Of a stretch of 20,664 bases of DNA, positions 12,503 through 20,664 are shown piece by piece (positions within the stretch are counted from its first letter, which is position 1; the number at the start of each line of letters is the position of its first letter). Below the pieces are notes generated by a model, which did no database searches, was not told the DNA's origin, and worked only from the letters and a program-made list of their open reading frames with translations. The DNA is taken from the NCBI GenBank assembly GCA_900769475.1, contig CAAGGQ010000238.1:1-20664 (forward strand). Direction: 5' to 3'. This stretch comes from Clostridia bacterium. GTDB lineage: Bacteria > Bacillota > Clostridia > Oscillospirales > CAG-272. The translations under genes and the position numbers were made by a program.

Positions 12503-13345
12503 TTGTTTGCATTTTTATCGAATTTTTTAGCAAATGAAAAGATGGATCTTTGGGGAGCCCTCCCCCTTTCCTCGTGCACCATTCATAAGCCCTATCTTCT
12601 GGAGCGCGAGCATATTCAAAGCGGAACGGTGATCCTGCTTGCAATTCCCTACTATACTGAAGCCTGCGATGATCCCGGACGTAATCTCTCGGCGTATGCA
12701 GTATCCCGAGATTATCATTCCTTTTTTAAGGATCTGTTTGAGCGCCTTCTTCCCACCTTGCGGGAGCGCTTCCCTGCGCACCGCTTCGCGGCCTTTGCAG
12801 ATCACTCTCCCATCGACGAGCGTGAGGCCGCCGCAAAGGCAGGCCTCGGCGTTTTTGGAAAGAACCATCTGCTGTTGACCGAAAAATATTCGTCCTACGT
12901 CTTTTTTGGAGAGCTGATTACCGATGCCGTACTTCCCGCCCGGGAGGTCGCCCCTCGGCAATGCATTGGCTGTAACAAGTGCATGCAAGCCTGTCCTATG
13001 AACCACGGATGCCCCACCTGTCTTTCGGCGCTGACCCAAAAGAAGGGGGTACTAACCGCAGAAGAGGAAGCCATCCTGCTCCGCTACGGCAGCGTTTGGG
13101 GCTGTGATCTTTGTCAGGAGTTCTGCCCTTACACCGAGCAGGCAAAAAAGAGGGGGAGCATCCATTCCCCCATTCCCTTCTTTGCAAAGGAGTGCCTTCC
13201 CCATTTGACCGAGGAAGCCCTTCTGAGCATGAGTGACGAAGCATTTTCCACCCGCGCGTATTCCTGGCGTGGACGGGAAACCATTCTTCGAAATTTAAAG
13301 TTAATGAAAGAAAAAGAACTTAGAAAGGAGGATCCGCCATGTTAA
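12503..13345 (+). CDS. queG: QueG-type epoxyqueuosine reductase (short, lacks HEAT tail)
   Basis: The 280-aa protein has the DUF1730 plus double [4Fe-4S] layout of QueG, the cobalamin-dependent reductase that makes queuosine from epoxyqueuosine in tRNA. The DUF1730 core is at about 40-150, with ADHSPIDERE (99-108, Asp100 or Asp105 as acid) and AGLGVFGKNHLLL (113-125). The ferredoxin-like part has Cys154, 157, 160 and 164 (CIGCNKCMQACP) and Cys201, 204 and 208 (GCDLCQEFCP). The E. coli enzyme is about 380 aa because of a C-terminal HEAT-like tail that is missing here. The start is TTG at 12503, supported by GGAG eight bases before. It is the first gene of the operon; its last 7 bases overlap addB. 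A related but different reductase role cannot be excluded. Confidence 0.8.
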   Translation: MFAFLSNFLANEKMDLWGALPLSSCTIHKPYLLEREHIQSGTVILLAIPYYTEACDDPGRNLSAYAVSRDYHSFFKDLFERLLPTLRERFPAHRFAAFADHSPIDEREAAAKAGLGVFGKNHLLLTEKYSSYVFFGELITDAVLPAREVAPRQCIGCNKCMQACPMNHGCPTCLSALTQKKGVLTAEEEAILLRYGSVWGCDLCQEFCPYTEQAKKRGSIHSPIPFFAKECLPHLTEEALLSMSDEAFSTRAYSWRGRETILRNLKLMKEKELRKEDPPC

Positions 13346-16300
13346 AGCTGCTCTGCGGCCCTTCGGGAGCCGGAAAGACCGAGGCATTGCTCCGATCGAT
13401 TCGAGAAGACATTGCACGGGAAATTCGCTGTTTTCTTTTGGTTCCCGAGCAGCAGGCCTATATCAGCGAGCGGGATCTTCCGCCTCAGCTCCCCCCTAAT
13501 GCAGGGCTCTATTTTGAGATCGTTCACTTTTCGGGGCTGGCCGAGGACGTTTTCCGTACCTACGGCGGCGTGACCAAGCGCTCCGTAAACACAGGTCTGC
13601 GCAACCTTTTGATGTGGGATACGCTGAGGAACCTCTCCTCCCACCTGGAGCAGTACGGACAAAATGCCAAGAGCGATCCCTCCTTGAGCACCCGCATGCT
13701 TCAGACGGTGGCCGAGCTCCGCAACAACGGTGTGACCCCGGACATGCTGGAGGCGGTGGCCAAAGATCTGCCTGCCAACGCTCCCCTTGGCAAAAAACTA
13801 CGTGACATTGCCATGATCGACGCGGTGTACCGCGGAAAAATCGAGGAGTGCTATGGGGATGATCCCGAGGATCAGCTCCTCCGCATGGCGGAAACGCTCC
13901 GAGCGCACGATTACTTTCACAATACTCATATTTACGTAGATTCCTTTACCAGCTTTACCGCCCAGGAATACCAGGTCCTCAAGGAGATTCTGCGCCAGGC
14001 CAATTGCGTTACGATTTCCCTCTGCATGGATCAATGGAACAGCAAGCTTCCCCAATTTGAAACTGTGGGAAACACCGCCAAGCGTCTGCAAAAGCTGGCC
14101 AACGAGGTCAACGCGGAGATCACAAAGCAGGTGCTATCTCCCCGAAAGAACACCAAGCCCATCGAGCTCCACATGTTGGAAAAAGAAATCTGGAACTTTG
14201 AGAGTTCCTTCCGTCGCGCCCGCCCCTCTCCCGAGGATCCCCAAGCGGTGCATCTGTTGCGCTGTAAGAATCTGTATGAGGAGGCCGAGGCTACCGCGCT
14301 GAACATTCTGGATCTGACCCGGCAAGGGCTACTCTACGGTGACATTGCCGTGGTGGTTCGTGATTGCGAGACCTACCGCGGAGTTTTGGATGCCGCCCTG
14401 GAGCGCCACGGAATTCCCTATTTCTTCTCGGAGCGCACCGATTTTTCCAGCAAGCCCCTCTTTCGCTTGATTCTCTCGGCGCTGCACGCCGTTTGCCGCC
14501 ACTATCCGTTGCAGGAGATCATTACCCTGGTGAAAACCGGATTGGCCGGCGTAAGCGTGCGCGAAGCGTCATTATTTGAGGAATATTGCGAGACCTGGCA
14601 CATTTCTGGCTCCCGCTTTTTAAACGACGTTTGGAATATGAACCCGGACGGTCTGACCACCGAACGATCTCCCCGTGCCGAGGAGATTCTGGACTCGGCC
14701 AACCGCGTACGTCGGCAGATCATTCTCCCTTTGCAGGCTCTGCAAGCCGAATTGAAGGCCTCCCCGCGGCTTCATGATAAATGCGCCGCACTGTACCGCT
14801 ATCTCACTCGCTTGGGCATTGCCGAGATCCTTGCCGAGCAGGCAAAAAAGGAGCTCCTTTCCAATGCGCGACGCGCCGCCGGAGAAACGGTTCGCCTGTA
14901 TTCCATGATGATCGATCGTTTTGCAGAGCTTTGCAGTCTGTTGCCCGATGCCGAAATGAACACCGAGGAATTTACGGTGGCCATCGGTCTGCTCTTTTCC
15001 TCCACCGATCTTGGATCGGTGCCCAACACCCACGATTGCGTGATCATCGGTGCGGCCAATACCCTCCGGATTGAAAAGGTGCGCGCCCTCCTTTTGCTGG
15101 GTCTCTGCGAGGGAGAATTCCCCAAGGCTATCGCGGATGACGGTATTCTCTCGGAAAACGACAAAGAAATTTTGGAGCATCACGGCGTTACGCTGGATTC
15201 CCGAGAGCAATCCCGCTTTTCGGAAGAGCTGTTGTATCTCTACCGAGCCATGACCAAGCCTACGGAGCAGCTCTATCTTTCCACCGTTTCCGTGGATACG
15301 GACGGATCCGCCAAATCTCCCTCCATCGCGTTTCAACGGGCATGCTATCTGTTAAATCAGCGAGAAACGCTCTTTGACCTAAAAGAAGTTCACGCCATTC
15401 TTGGAGCGCAAGACAAAGATTCTGCAGAAACCAACACCGCATGGCAGGCACCCGTTGCCTTTGGCGGACCGCCTCTGCGTCTTTCTCAATCCAAGATCCA
15501 AACCTTTGTGCGCTGTCCCTATCGCTATTACAGCACCTATAGCCTCCAGCTGCGGGAGAAGAAGGATTCCACCCCCAGCTACGCCGATGACGGCACCTTT
15601 TTGCACTACATTTTTGAAAAATTCCTGGAAGCGGCCTTGGAGGAGGATGGCACCCTTCATATGCCAAGAGAAGATGAGATCGAGCCCTTGGCCGACCGTG
15701 TGATCCTTCGTTATCTGGAGGAGATCTGTCCCATTCCGCCCGAGGAGATGGACGGGCCGCTTCTTCACCTCTACACCCGCCTGCGCAGGCTGGCCATCCT
15801 AATGCTGCGGGACATGCTGGCAGAGCTGGAATATAGCCAATTCCGCCCCGCGCGCTTTGAGCAGGTCATTGGCTCGGGCAAGGAGAACGGCCTCCCCCCC
15901 GTGACCTTGACCCTAAAGGATGGAACCCAGGTCATTTTGACCGGAAAGATCGACCGCGTGGATCTTTACCATGCTAACGGCAAGATCTACGTTCGTGTGG
16001 TGGATTACAAAACCGGAGAGCATCAGTTCTCCCTGGATGGCGTTTCCACCGGCATGGACATTCAGCTGGTGCTCTATCTCTTTGCCATGCTCTCGGCAGA
16101 TCCCGAAAAATACGCCCCCGGGGGAGCCCAGTATCTCTATGCAAAAGTCGAAAAAGGCGCTACCACGGTGATGCGAAGCGGCTTTTGCCTGCAGGACGGG
16201 GAGATCGGTGCCGCATTGGATTCCTCCCCCAACGAACAATTTACCAAAAAACTAAAAAAGCAAACCGAAGAAGAGATCCGCACCCTCACGGCAACCATGC

Positions 16301-16422
16301 AGCAAACCGTGTGTTCCATTGCCGAGCGGATCCTCTCCGGCGAGGCACAAAAGACCCCCTCGGAGGATGCCTGCCGTTTTTGTCCGGTCTTTGCCCATTG
16401 TGACAAGGCCTACCACGGATGA
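13339..16422 (+). CDS. addB: AddB, ATP-dependent helicase/nuclease subunit B
   Basis: The 1027-aa protein is the second subunit of AddAB, the Gram-positive counterpart of RecBCD. AddAB unwinds and trims double-strand ends until Chi and then loads RecA. An N-terminal Walker A is visible: CGPSGAGKT (6-14). The C-terminal RecB-type nuclease has GKIDRVD and VVDYKTG (887-893, Asp889 and Lys891). The iron-sulfur staple that holds the nuclease domain is present as Cys726 (FVRCPYRYY), Cys1012, Cys1015 and Cys1021 (CRFCPVFAHC). It is a little shorter than the Bacillus protein (about 1166 aa). The ATG at 13339 overlaps the end of queG and has AAAGGAGG seven bases upstream. addA follows after 13 bases, as in most Bacillota. 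Confidence 0.96.
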   Translation: MLKLLCGPSGAGKTEALLRSIREDIAREIRCFLLVPEQQAYISERDLPPQLPPNAGLYFEIVHFSGLAEDVFRTYGGVTKRSVNTGLRNLLMWDTLRNLSSHLEQYGQNAKSDPSLSTRMLQTVAELRNNGVTPDMLEAVAKDLPANAPLGKKLRDIAMIDAVYRGKIEECYGDDPEDQLLRMAETLRAHDYFHNTHIYVDSFTSFTAQEYQVLKEILRQANCVTISLCMDQWNSKLPQFETVGNTAKRLQKLANEVNAEITKQVLSPRKNTKPIELHMLEKEIWNFESSFRRARPSPEDPQAVHLLRCKNLYEEAEATALNILDLTRQGLLYGDIAVVVRDCETYRGVLDAALERHGIPYFFSERTDFSSKPLFRLILSALHAVCRHYPLQEIITLVKTGLAGVSVREASLFEEYCETWHISGSRFLNDVWNMNPDGLTTERSPRAEEILDSANRVRRQIILPLQALQAELKASPRLHDKCAALYRYLTRLGIAEILAEQAKKELLSNARRAAGETVRLYSMMIDRFAELCSLLPDAEMNTEEFTVAIGLLFSSTDLGSVPNTHDCVIIGAANTLRIEKVRALLLLGLCEGEFPKAIADDGILSENDKEILEHHGVTLDSREQSRFSEELLYLYRAMTKPTEQLYLSTVSVDTDGSAKSPSIAFQRACYLLNQRETLFDLKEVHAILGAQDKDSAETNTAWQAPVAFGGPPLRLSQSKIQTFVRCPYRYYSTYSLQLREKKDSTPSYADDGTFLHYIFEKFLEAALEEDGTLHMPREDEIEPLADRVILRYLEEICPIPPEEMDGPLLHLYTRLRRLAILMLRDMLAELEYSQFRPARFEQVIGSGKENGLPPVTLTLKDGTQVILTGKIDRVDLYHANGKIYVRVVDYKTGEHQFSLDGVSTGMDIQLVLYLFAMLSADPEKYAPGGAQYLYAKVEKGATTVMRSGFCLQDGEIGAALDSSPNEQFTKKLKKQTEEEIRTLTATMQQTVCSIAERILSGEAQKTPSEDACRFCPVFAHCDKAYHG

Positions 16423-16435
16423 AAGGAGTTGACCA

Positions 16436-19400
16436 ATGGCAAGATCATGGACCCCCTCCCAAGAAGCCGCAATGAAATTGCGCGATAAGACCCTTCTGGT
16501 ATCTGCCGCGGCAGGCTCCGGAAAAACCAGTGTTTTGACCGAGCGGATCATTCGCTCTCTCATGGACAAAGAAAACCCAGCCGATCTTTCTCGTATGCTG
16601 ATCGTCACCTTTACCCGTGCTGCCGCCTCCGAGCTCAAGGCGCGCATTTCCTCGGCGTTATCGGAAGCTCTGGCGCAAAATCCCGGGGACAAGCATCTTT
16701 CCAATCAACTGTTTTTATTGGGAAGTGCGCAGATCTCTACTATCGATTCCTTTTTCCAAAAGATCGTGCGGGATCACTTTGACGTACTTGGTCTCCCCTC
16801 CACCTTCCGCATTGCCGACGAGGCCGAGATCAAGCCTCTTGCAAGCGAGCTTTTGCGTGGGGTGATTGAAGAATTTTATCAAGCAAACGTTCGTAAGGAC
16901 GCCAACGGCGTGTTCGAGCGCATCACGGGCAATCGATTTGCCCGTGCCATGGATCATTTGATGACCAACCGCAGTGACGGAAAGCTGGGAGAGCTTTTGA
17001 CCGAATTTCTCGGTGCTCTCACCTCTTACCCTCAGGGGATCCTGCTTCTCAAGGAAAACGCCGAGAAGCTTCGGGCGGAAATACATCGGGATTTCTTCTC
17101 CACCACCTACGGCGCCGCTCTTTGTGCCTATCTGCTGGAGGAATACGACGCAGCCGTTGCCTACCTGAAAACGGTACAGGATTATCTGGACACCGCCCCC
17201 GACGACAACACCCGCCTTGGAGGGCTGGTAGCCTCGGATCTGGCCTATGCGCAAAGCATGCAGGCCGCCCTGCAGGAGCAAAGCTATCTTCATGCCGGGG
17301 AAGTTTGCGCCGGGTTTGCTACCGGGCGCTTCCCCACCATCAAGGAAAAGACCTCTACCGTGCTCTTTTACCAGGATTGGCGCACCAAATGGAAGGCTGA
17401 GCAAAAAAAGAACGCTGAATATCTGGTCTTTTCTCCCGAGGAAATCTCCCGTCAAATGGAGCAAACCGCCGAGCTTTGTGAGATCCTCCACGAGTTTTAC
17501 CGGGTTTATACCGATCGCTTGCTTCAGGAAAAGAAATCTCGCGGGATCCTGGAATTTGACGATATTCGCGGCCTTCTCTATCGTCTTCTCACCGAAAACG
17601 GCGGCGCTCCCTCCGCGTTTGCTACTCAGCTTGCGGCGCAGTACGACGCCGTGTACATTGACGAATACCAGGATGTAGACTATCTTCAAGACGCCATTTT
17701 TTCCATCCTCGGAGGCACGCGCCGTTTTATGGTAGGCGATATTAAGCAGAGCATTTACGGATTCCGCGGAAGCGAGCCATCCATTTTTGCCGATTATCGC
17801 AAAAAAATGCCCCTTTACAATACCCCCGAAGGAGAATCCGCCCCCGGGATCTGCGTGTTCATGTCGGAAAATTTCCGATGCAACCGCCCCGTGGTGGAGT
17901 TTACCAATGCGATTTGCTCCTTCTTGTTCTCGGCCTGTGAGGGCAGCATTCAATACCGTCCTCAGGACGATCTGGTCTGCGCTAAGCCCACCGACCCGAA
18001 TGCAAGTGCTCCGGTGCCCGTGCAGGTAACCGTATTTGATAAGAAAAGCAAGGAGGATGCCAACGGTGAGGAAACGCCCTCTGCCACCTCTTCGGAAGCC
18101 ACTTGGGTGGCCGCCGAGATCTCCCGCCTCCTCCGCATCGAGCGGCTGGATAGCGGTGCTCCCATCACGGCCTCCGACGTTGCGATTCTGGTGCGCACCA
18201 AGGCCCAGGGCGTGGCTTATCAAAAGGCTCTGCAGGAATTGCAGATTCCGGTCAATCTCACCGCCGCCTCCAACGTTTTGTACGATCCCCACGCCGTAAA
18301 TCTTCTCAATCTTCTGCGGGCGGTGGACAATCCCTATCGGGATCTCCCGCTTTCTGAATTTCTCCTGTCCCCTCTTGGTGGCTTCTGCCTGGAGGAGCTG
18401 TCCCAAATTCGTGACAACGCCCCGCGGGAAAAGGCACTCTATGATGCCATGGAAATCGCTCTGGCCGAAGGCTCCTCCTTAGATCCGGCTCTTTACGAGA
18501 AAATTTCGGTATTTTTGCAATGGATGGAAACGCAACGAAACGAGGCCAACGCCAAGCCTGCCGATCTTTATTTGCGTCAGCTGTATTTGGAGGAGCGGCT
18601 GGTGCCGTATAGTCAAGAGCCTGCTCTGCTCTTCCTTTACGAGCAGGCGCGGATCTATCAACGTACCTCCTGGTGCGGCCTGTACGGCTTTTTACAGCAC
18701 ATGGAAAAACGGATCGAGAGCGGAAGTGCCTCGGCAGGTGGATTTTCCCAGGACGAGCAGGCCGTTACCATTATGACGGTGCACCATTCCAAGGGATTGG
18801 AATTCCCCGTGGTGTTCCTTTGCTCCTGCGGAGCGCATTTCAATCAACAGGATCTTGCCGATACCTTGGTTCATCATAAAAACCTGGGACTGGCAACCAA
18901 GCTCTATTCCCAGGCTACGGGAAACACCAAGGATACCCTGCTGCGGATGGCGGTGAAAAACGAGATCCACATTGAGCAGACCGAGGAAAGCATTCGAACC
19001 CTTTACGTTGCTCTGACCCGTGCACGGGAACGGCTGTACGTTACGGGAACCCTGAGCGGCAAATGGGAAACGTCGATCCAGAACGCAGGATTGATCCAAA
19101 AGGGGGACCGTCATCGCATTCTTTCCTGCGGCAGTTACCTTGCCTGGATTCTGGCGGCGCTACAGCAAAAAGAGGTCAAAAACACCGAATTTCCTTGCAC
19201 TTTCCGGCATATTTCTGCAAATGAGGCTGTTTCCGGAGTGCAGCTCTCGCCGTCGAGCGCGACAGAAAACGCCACGGAAAGCGCGGGCGTTGAAAAAGAT
19301 CCCATCGCTATCCATTACGCCAAGATCGCACGAGAGGCCGACCGTTTTGCATATCCGCTGGAGGTTCTGCACAGGCTCCCTACCAAGGCTGCGGCCTCCA

Positions 19401-20089
19401 AGCTGACCCCCGATCTGTTGGATCTTCTCACCGAGGAGGACAACGATGAGCTCCGCTTGGAAAAGCAGTTGGAGCTGATGCAAAAGGCCCCCTCCTCCTT
19501 TGAGGCGGTTCTACAGAATCATCTTACGCAAGAGGCCGCTGAGATCGGTACTGCTACCCACGCGTTTTTGGAGTTTTGCGATTTCCGTCGCCTTGCCGAG
19601 AGTGACGTGGATCGTGAAACCGAGTGCTTGATCCGCGATCGTTTCCTTCTTCCTTCGGACGCCGCACTTTTGAATCGCGATCAGCTTTCTCTCTTTGCAA
19701 AAAGCAATTTGATGGAGTGGATCCTTCAATCCAAAGCTCTGTATCGGGAGCAAAAGTTCGGTCTTCACATTCCCATGAGGGAGCTGACTCGCAACACCGC
19801 CCTTGGCGCGTTGCTGGGTGAGCATACGCTGTTCGTGCAAGGCTCCATGGATCTGTTTCTGGTCAAACCGGACGGCACCACCCTTTTGGTGGACTATAAG
19901 ACCGACCACGTAACTCCCTGGGAACGCGAGCATCTGCCGATGCTGATTGAGAAGATGAAGGAGCGTCACGGCACTCAGCTTCTCTACTACGCCAAGGCCG
20001 CCAAGGCGCTGTTTGGCGCCTACCCGGATGAAATTTACATTTATTCCATTCCCCTGGGACGGGCGTTGCCCATTCCCATGGAATTTTAA
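16436..20089 (+). CDS. addA: AddA, ATP-dependent helicase/nuclease subunit A
   Basis: The 1217-aa protein is the UvrD/Rep-type 3'-5' helicase plus nuclease subunit of AddAB; length matches the Bacillus protein (about 1230 aa). Helicase motifs are in order: Walker A AAAGSGKT (24-31), motif II IDEYQDVDYLQ, motif III region GDIKQSIYGFRGSEP, motif V TVHHSKGLEFPVVF and motif VI TLYVALTRARERL. The C-terminal RecB-type nuclease has GTATHAFLEF and VDYKTD (1152-1157, Asp1153 and Lys1155), so both subunits have intact nuclease centres. The ATG at 16436 has AAAGGAG seven bases before it and lies 13 bases after addB, so the two are made together. A strong terminator follows the stop codon. Confidence 0.97.
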   Translation: MARSWTPSQEAAMKLRDKTLLVSAAAGSGKTSVLTERIIRSLMDKENPADLSRMLIVTFTRAAASELKARISSALSEALAQNPGDKHLSNQLFLLGSAQISTIDSFFQKIVRDHFDVLGLPSTFRIADEAEIKPLASELLRGVIEEFYQANVRKDANGVFERITGNRFARAMDHLMTNRSDGKLGELLTEFLGALTSYPQGILLLKENAEKLRAEIHRDFFSTTYGAALCAYLLEEYDAAVAYLKTVQDYLDTAPDDNTRLGGLVASDLAYAQSMQAALQEQSYLHAGEVCAGFATGRFPTIKEKTSTVLFYQDWRTKWKAEQKKNAEYLVFSPEEISRQMEQTAELCEILHEFYRVYTDRLLQEKKSRGILEFDDIRGLLYRLLTENGGAPSAFATQLAAQYDAVYIDEYQDVDYLQDAIFSILGGTRRFMVGDIKQSIYGFRGSEPSIFADYRKKMPLYNTPEGESAPGICVFMSENFRCNRPVVEFTNAICSFLFSACEGSIQYRPQDDLVCAKPTDPNASAPVPVQVTVFDKKSKEDANGEETPSATSSEATWVAAEISRLLRIERLDSGAPITASDVAILVRTKAQGVAYQKALQELQIPVNLTAASNVLYDPHAVNLLNLLRAVDNPYRDLPLSEFLLSPLGGFCLEELSQIRDNAPREKALYDAMEIALAEGSSLDPALYEKISVFLQWMETQRNEANAKPADLYLRQLYLEERLVPYSQEPALLFLYEQARIYQRTSWCGLYGFLQHMEKRIESGSASAGGFSQDEQAVTIMTVHHSKGLEFPVVFLCSCGAHFNQQDLADTLVHHKNLGLATKLYSQATGNTKDTLLRMAVKNEIHIEQTEESIRTLYVALTRARERLYVTGTLSGKWETSIQNAGLIQKGDRHRILSCGSYLAWILAALQQKEVKNTEFPCTFRHISANEAVSGVQLSPSSATENATESAGVEKDPIAIHYAKIAREADRFAYPLEVLHRLPTKAAASKLTPDLLDLLTEEDNDELRLEKQLELMQKAPSSFEAVLQNHLTQEAAEIGTATHAFLEFCDFRRLAESDVDRETECLIRDRFLLPSDAALLNRDQLSLFAKSNLMEWILQSKALYREQKFGLHIPMRELTRNTALGALLGEHTLFVQGSMDLFLVKPDGTTLLVDYKTDHVTPWEREHLPMLIEKMKERHGTQLLYYAKAAKALFGAYPDEIYIYSIPLGRALPIPMEF

Positions 20090-20095
20090 AAAAGG

Positions 20096-20126
20096 ACCTG
20101 CTTCCCAGGAAGCAGGTACTTTTTTT
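20096..20126. terminator. bidirectional terminator between addA and the TspO-like gene
   Basis: ACCTGCTTC and GAAGCAGGT (20096-20117) form a 9-bp perfect stem with loop CCAG. A run of seven T follows on the plus strand (20120-20126) and six T on the minus strand (20093-20088). The stop codon of the minus-strand gene (20125-20127) touches the T-run. Confidence 0.9.
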
Positions 20127-20664
20127 AAGTATGAAACAAAATGGCAAAATTCAGGATCAGCATGTAGATCAACCAAACGTCGTGAAGCAGAAGGATCATC
20201 CCCACGAATTTGGTCACCCGATAGGCAATGGCGGTAACCCACACGCAAAGGCAAAGAATCAGAATACTTTCCAGCACGCTCAAAAACACAAGCGCGCCGC
20301 AAAAAAAGGTAGGATACCACAAAAGCTCCAGAACGGCAAGCAGCAAAAACAGCATGCCTCCCTTGTATTTTTCTCCGCTGCATCCCCGTTCCCGATAGGC
20401 CAGTAAAAATCCAAAGGCAGAGCCTACGATAAAAAAGGAAATCGACCACAAAAATGAAAGAATCCACGCGGGAGGAACCAGTTCCCCGATGCCCAAGGCC
20501 ATCAAAACGGGATAGGGACTCCCCACGCAAATACGCACGGCAATCCCCGCGATGAGATAACAAGCACCAAATAGCAGAGTGATCCCCGGGCTGGATTGCT
20601 CCATTTCGAGGGAAAGCCAGGCTCCTACCGTTAGTCTTCCGTATTTTTTCTTAAACAAAAACAG
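20125..20664 (-). CDS. TspO/MBR-like membrane protein, 5' end outside the window
   Basis: At least 177 residues are visible. The frame has no stop before the right edge, so the true start may lie outside; a TTG at 20658 is possible but has too little sequence before it to judge. Five hydrophobic segments can be seen. The sequence follows the TspO/MBR pattern loosely: VPPAWILSFLWSISFFIVG matches the PPxWxFxxVWxxLY...G helix, LELLWYPTFFCG matches the LNxxWSxxFF helix, and HDVWLIYMLILNFAIL matches the last PYxxWVxxAxxLN helix. TspO proteins bind porphyrins or other hydrophobic ligands in the membrane. Several signature residues differ (Glu for Gln/Asn before LW, His-Asp for Pro-Tyr), so this is a distant member or a look-alike. 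Confidence 0.6.
   Translation of the reverse strand: MFLFKKKYGRLTVGAWLSLEMEQSSPGITLLFGACYLIAGIAVRICVGSPYPVLMALGIGELVPPAWILSFLWSISFFIVGSAFGFLLAYRERGCSGEKYKGGMLFLLLAVLELLWYPTFFCGALVFLSVLESILILCLCVWVTAIAYRVTKFVGMILLLHDVWLIYMLILNFAILFHT

Noticed and set aside
16715..18406. 563-aa open frame on the minus strand
   Set aside because: Antisense to addA, glycine- and leucine-rich in a codon-mirrored way, no ribosome site or domain.
1..20664. CRISPR array, transposase or prophage genes
   Set aside because: No regularly spaced repeats and no protein with integrase, transposase or phage motifs were seen.

Overview
The window looks like chromosome of an anaerobic, probably gut-associated Bacillota of class Clostridia. 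The evidence is spoIIID (an endospore mother-cell regulator), addA/addB instead of recBCD, purine-rich GGAGG ribosome sites in front of most genes, several TTG starts, and Gram-positive style short operons ending in T-tract hairpins. I cannot place a genus. Most of the window is ordinary housekeeping chromosome. The accessory-looking part is the first ~1.6 kb.

Layout. 1-300 is a GC-rich, palindrome-dense block with no convincing gene. 305-571 (minus) is an orphan 88-aa protein whose ribosome site lies inside a terminator-like hairpin. 931-1644 (plus) is a protein that resembles the CpsB/YwqE PHP-type phosphatases but seems to have lost nearly all metal ligands. It abuts, stop codon to stop codon, spoIIID on the minus strand (1645-1920). 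A TrmH/SpoU-family RNA methyltransferase (about 1990-2775, plus) diverges from spoIIID. Three minus-strand genes follow as a likely operon running from 6781 to 2813: M18 aminopeptidase, DUF1846 protein, DUF2974/Mbeg1-like serine hydrolase. It has its own promoter and a shared bidirectional terminator. A tRNA-Val(GAC) with its own promoter and terminator sits just upstream.

7136-12290 (minus) is a five-gene operon: a membrane-anchored HtrA-type protease, an OmpR-type response regulator, a sensor histidine kinase, an RlmA-type 23S rRNA methyltransferase and a GT2 glycosyltransferase. Its genes are tightly packed or overlapping. The arrangement suggests a surface or secretion-stress circuit (HtrA with a two-component system, as in CssRS logic) followed by two cotranscribed passengers.

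Diverging from it, 12503-20089 (plus) carries queG-like, addB and addA: a tRNA-modification Fe-S reductase followed by the AddAB double-strand-break helicase-nuclease. The promoters of the two operons face each other within 76 bp and probably exclude one another. A bidirectional terminator separates addA from a TspO/MBR-like membrane protein that runs off the right edge.

Five of the promoters I could recognise have 17-bp spacers and TGn-TATAAT extended -10 boxes. I saw no CRISPR array, insertion sequence, prophage or rRNA gene. The least explained material is the 1-1644 segment.
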